In this document: positions 60,901 through 64,000 of the stretch, in pieces
Layout of the letters: every line of letters begins with the position of its first letter
Numbering within the stretch: the first letter of the stretch is position 1
DNA from: Epiperipatus broadwayi
Lineage: Eukaryota > Onychophora > Udeonychophora > Euonychophora > Peripatidae
Direction of reading: 5' to 3'
Length of the DNA stretch: 64,000 nucleotides
Assembly (NCBI GenBank): GCA_028023455.1
Contig: JAQFVV010000002.1
Location: 32,493,725-32,557,724 of the forward strand
Translations under genes and position numbers: made by a program
Notes under the pieces: generated by a model
Told to the model about the DNA's origin: nothing
Databases searched by the model: none
Seen by the model: only the letters and a program-made list of their open reading frames with translations

Positions 60901-61711
60901 TGTGTTTGTATTTAATATTGTAGATTGTATGAGTCAATAGATTAATGATTCTGAAACAAAAAAAGAAATTAATACATAGCTACATTTTAAAGCTTCTTAA
61001 ATATATTTTATTTCTACTCTTCGAATTGTTGCAATTTCAGTCTAAAGTTTATTTTAATTTTCCAAATTTTAAAATGTGCATTTCACTAATTTTTGAAAAA
61101 TATCAGGTTGTATTAATATTAATTTAAGTTTGTAGTTTATTTGTCTTACAATTCCTCAATAAAATGATTTAAATTGGAAAAAAATTATAAAAAGAAATAA
61201 TTTTTATAACAAAAAAAAAGTAAATTCAATTATAACAAGTGTTGTACATTACATTAGTTATATTTAAATGTTTCTTCTTTTTTTTTTTTAATAATTGAAT
61301 ATAAACAAGTTTCACAATATATTTAAACGTGTTAAGTTTTCAAATGAGAAAATAAAATATGTGTTTAGTTTTCATTTTAAAAAATGACATTTTTTTTTTT
61401 AAAAATAAAAAAAATGTTTGATATAATGTTTTAGATATTTCAGAATGAAATCTTTGAAATTTTTAAATTTAGTTTTAGATTAATTGAAAGACTGTGTCAT
61501 TAAAATAATCTTTACTAAGAATTATGAAAAATTCATTAAGATATAGATTAGTAGATATGTTCTGGAATAGACCCATTTGTGGATCTTTATTAATAATGGC
61601 TGTTTTAAAAATTAATTATTTTGTTAATTACAGTTTGAATCATTTATTAATAACTGAACGTTTAAAAAAATAAAATTTAAATGTATAACAATTTGTGATT
61701 TAATATAATTT
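57906..61711 (+). other. Intron, mostly unclassified
   Basis: The segment from about 57,950 to 60,250 is less AT-rich than the flanking intron and could be a decayed mobile element, but I found no terminal repeats or protein motif. At 60,510-60,330 the - strand reads KDICTELKHDLMNENLDECF and RIYVCKNDVCYSYCKRC, which may be a PLE-like Cys-rich segment at low confidence. The rest is AT-rich. Confidence 0.35.
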
Positions 61712-61925
61712 TCTACTTCTTCTTTTCCTATGTATTGATTTCTATTATAACATATCATACCATTTACACCTCTTCTTAGACACTTTATCAATACTTTTAT
61801 TTGTATTACACTAACAGTTTTGGTAATAGAATCAACAAGAACTCTGATGATGACTGCAGGACAGTCGAAACTGTTAGTGTAATACAAATAAAAGTATTGA
61901 TAAAGTGTCTAAGAAGGTGTAAATG
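61712..61925. mobile_element. Palindromic hammerhead-like element (family H1, copy 2, one core deleted)
   Basis: Outer arms (CATACCATTTACACC / GGTGTAAATGG and ATCAATACTTTTATTTGTAT) match 8069-8298, and an extra 40 bases on the left match 8297-8335 in inverse orientation. The + strand core at 61844-61871 (CTGATGA, T, GACTG-CAGGA-CAGTC, GAAAC) is identical to copy 1. The - strand core has been deleted, between CAGTTT and TGGTAATAG. Confidence 0.8.
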
Positions 61926-62158
61926 GATATATTGAATGTATGAATACTTGTTCTAGTATCCCAAAACTTAAATTTAGACATGAAGGATTGTATTTACAAA
62001 CTAGTGAAACTTATATATATATATATAAATAAAAATTCCCTCAATTTTTTCTTTAATCAACTTAAGACTGAAAATATTTTCCAATTTTGTAAATACATGT
62101 TAGCATATATTTTTGTATAATTTAAAGAAATGAGATATTTCCTTTTAATACTTTAAAG

Positions 62159-62321
62159 GTTTTATCAAGTTATATTAATCCTGGTGGTGTCATACCAAAG
62201 GATTTTGCTACTGAAGGTCATCAGCCGGAGTCGGGTTTACAAATTCCAACAGTGTTTCCAGAATTGTTGAGTCAGTCTTGCCTCATACCAGCCATGTGTT
62301 CTTATCTCCGAAATGATTCTG
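62159..62321 (+). CDS. BIRC6: BIRC6 exon 11 of window (last seen)
   Basis: A 163-base exon after CTTTAAAG, ending TCTG|GTAACT. It encodes VLSSYINPGGVIPKDFATEG, a linker, PTVFPELLSQSCLIPAMCSY and LRNDS, then a single base that starts a codon of the next exon. ELLSQSCLIPAM-x-SYLRNDS is a BIRC6 signature. The next exon (expected to start near a VLDMARH-like segment in the vertebrate protein) is not found before the end of the window. The acceptor tract is weak in pyrimidines. Confidence 0.95.
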
Positions 62322-62382
62322 GTAACTAATTCATGACTTATTATAATATTTAAACGTTCAAGTGTGTGTTAAAAAAATATTT

Positions 62383-62650
62383 GTAAACTCTAATATTTGT
62401 GTTAATATGAAAATACACACATATAACTTAAATATATATAATCACCGTAAATCAAACGAATGACAAACTTTTTATCCATTTATTCGAGCGCCCTAATTTG
62501 CATAGTTTACTTCTTGAAAATGAAGGCGTAGACCTTTGAAAGCGCTCGAATAAATCGATAAAAAGTTTGTCATTTGTTTGATTTACGGTGATTATATATA
62601 TTTAAGTTATACGTGTGTATTTTCATATTAACACAAATATTAGAGTTTAC
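62383..62650. repeat. Long foldback element next to exon 11
   Basis: Inverted arms of about 110 bases (GTAAACTCTAATATTTGTGT left, ACACAAATATTAGAGTTTAC right, including ATCACCGTAAATCAAAC and ATTCGAGCGC) enclose about 45 bases. It begins 62 bases after the exon-11 donor, so the pre-mRNA would form a very stable hairpin here. No ORF. Confidence 0.85.
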
Positions 62651-64000
62651 GACTATTATTATATGTTAATATTAAAATGTATGTATATATATTTATATAT
62701 AAATGATGTGAAAGACTTGTGAATCAAATCTAGACAAAATAAAACTTAGAAATTTTTTTCATATTCCAAATAAGTGTAGAATTTTTTTTTTTAGTTCCTG
62801 CTAGTAGCTAATTCAATGATTGATAGGTAAAGGATTGTCTAGCTATTTTTAGCCTCAAGATTTAGCAGGATGGACAGCACTAAGCATCTTATTATCTGGC
62901 AAGTAGCAAGCTCACTGAGTAATTGCTTTCTCTTCGCTGGGTTTTTAGAAGTCTTTACCCTGCAGTGAATTATGGAAAATCTATTTCACTTTCCTAAAAT
63001 ATTCAATAAACAGCTTAAAGGATTAATGTAAGATGTACACAAATTCTTCGCAAAATTCATCTTTACCCCTCCCCCCGACTCAGAATAACCATACTCAACG
63101 TTGAATGGCTGCTATTGATTACAGTATATGTGATATTATCCAGACAATTTGAGTATTAAATCAGTGTAAAATTAATATATTACCAAGCACATTGTATTGC
63201 AGTTTGTAAATGTATCTGTGGAGAATGACTAACTTCTTTAGAATTTATTTGTGGTGGTGGGATTTGAGTACCAATTCACAACATAATCATATAATTAATT
63301 TTTTTTTTTTTAAACTATGGATTTGACAGGTGGAAAACTAATGTTTCATGCCTCTAAGTATGGGCACCATGTTAATATTAATAAGATAGGAAAAGTATAT
63401 ATATATGTTTTGTTTGACAATTTGTGTATTAGAATTAGAATATACAGTGTTAGAATTAAATGACTCTTGGAGTGAAGTGGTGAAATAGAATATTCCTGTT
63501 GATATAGTTGTTGGACATAAGATAAGAGAATCATGATGTGCTGCTTTGTATCATTCTTTTGCCAAAGATTTAACAGTTAACTTGTAACTGCTTTAATAAT
63601 AAGTTAGGAAAAATATCAACAAGTATAAGTATCGTTCATTTATCCTGAAGGAAGCAGATGGTGCTTTAGCAAAATTGAGAGCATAAAAATTGATTTTTGT
63701 AAAAAACATTAAAGATTTATTTTGGTTAGACATGAAAGCAGTTCATATCAAAAAACACTCTGGAGATCACAAATTTTAACACTATTGTGACTCATCATAC
63801 GAAATTCCTTTATTCTTTAGATTTTGATGATCTTCAAACCCAGTCACTGTACCACGCCGAACCAAAGTCAGGAAAAGATTAGAAAACTAGCTACAATTTT
63901 AATTAATCCAATATAGAAAATTAAAAGGTGAAATTTTGCTTATACTAAATATGAGTAAGAAAGGATTCCAAATTTCACCTTTTAACATCAAGACGACAAA
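62651..64000 (+). other. Intron after exon 11, nothing firmly recognised
   Basis: No continuation exon was found. The region 63,340-63,900 has mixed composition that suggests old element coding sequence, but no motif could be read on either strand. Confidence 0.4.

Larger units (their letters stand above)
1..64000 (+). other. BIRC6: Internal part of a BIRC6/BRUCE-like gene (11 exons, both ends outside the window)
   Basis: All recognisable host coding sequence is on the + strand and belongs to one protein. The exons have AG acceptors and GT donors, and the codon phase left by each is the phase needed by the next, so they join into one open frame of about 1,030 residues. Segments such as [36 protein letters not shown] and LPGYAEVLLKERRKA match BIRC6 as I remember it. 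BIRC6 is a very large cytosolic and trans-Golgi inhibitor-of-apoptosis protein that binds caspases and SMAC through an N-terminal BIR domain and ubiquitinates them, and LC3, through a C-terminal UBC domain. Neither of those domains is in this window. Confidence 0.93.

Overview
This is a strongly AT-rich, repeat-dense eukaryotic window lying almost entirely inside one large gene on the + strand. Eleven short exons, in consistent splice phase from one to the next, encode about 1,030 residues of a BIRC6/BRUCE (Apollon) orthologue, the giant E2/E3 hybrid ubiquitin ligase and IAP. Neither end of the gene is here: the first exon seen (2224) is entered in mid-codon and the last (ending 62321) leaves in mid-codon. 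By my recollection of the vertebrate protein this is the C-terminal third, upstream of the UBC domain. The introns suggest an animal with a large, transposon-rich genome. An arthropod, possibly a chelicerate, is my best guess, but the sequence does not settle it.

Exons: 2224-2474 (or -2456), 8953-9055, 18164-18385, 18652-19463, 28738-28977, 38949-39068, 45947-46261, 50928-51196, 56935-57357, 57487-57675 and 62159-62321. Only about 3.1 kb of some 60 kb is coding. The rest is intron filled with transposable-element debris.

The introns hold: (i) Penelope-like element (PLE) remnants with reverse transcriptase and GIY-YIG endonuclease pieces (about 5.5-6.2, 42.0-43.6 and 54.5-55.3 kb), plus several palindromic elements whose arms carry hammerhead-ribozyme-like cores (CUGANGA, stem II, GAAAC); (ii) RTE/BovB-type LINE fragments, mostly on the - strand (19.65-20.14, 23.2-25.87, 32.2-38.0 and 39.3-41.45 kb), and one degraded LINE on the + strand (44.4-45.7 kb); (iii) three hAT-family deletion derivatives with CAG-type ends and 8-bp target duplications (28124, 42600, 53594), one of them inserted inside a PLE GIY-YIG motif; (iv) a pogo/Tigger-like element (31127-31925); (v) a 1.29-kb TIR element with internal tandem repeats, nested in a LINE; (vi) a pair of roughly 2.2-kb elements of unknown class in opposite orientation on either side of exons 3-4; (vii) tRNA-derived, SINE-like sequences and a roughly 0.4-kb dispersed repeat in three copies.

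No functional tRNA, rRNA, CRISPR array, promoter of the host gene or second host gene was recognised. The most interesting material is the set of distinct palindromic families sharing hammerhead-like cores, one of them coupled to a tRNA-like sequence and a PLE endonuclease remnant.
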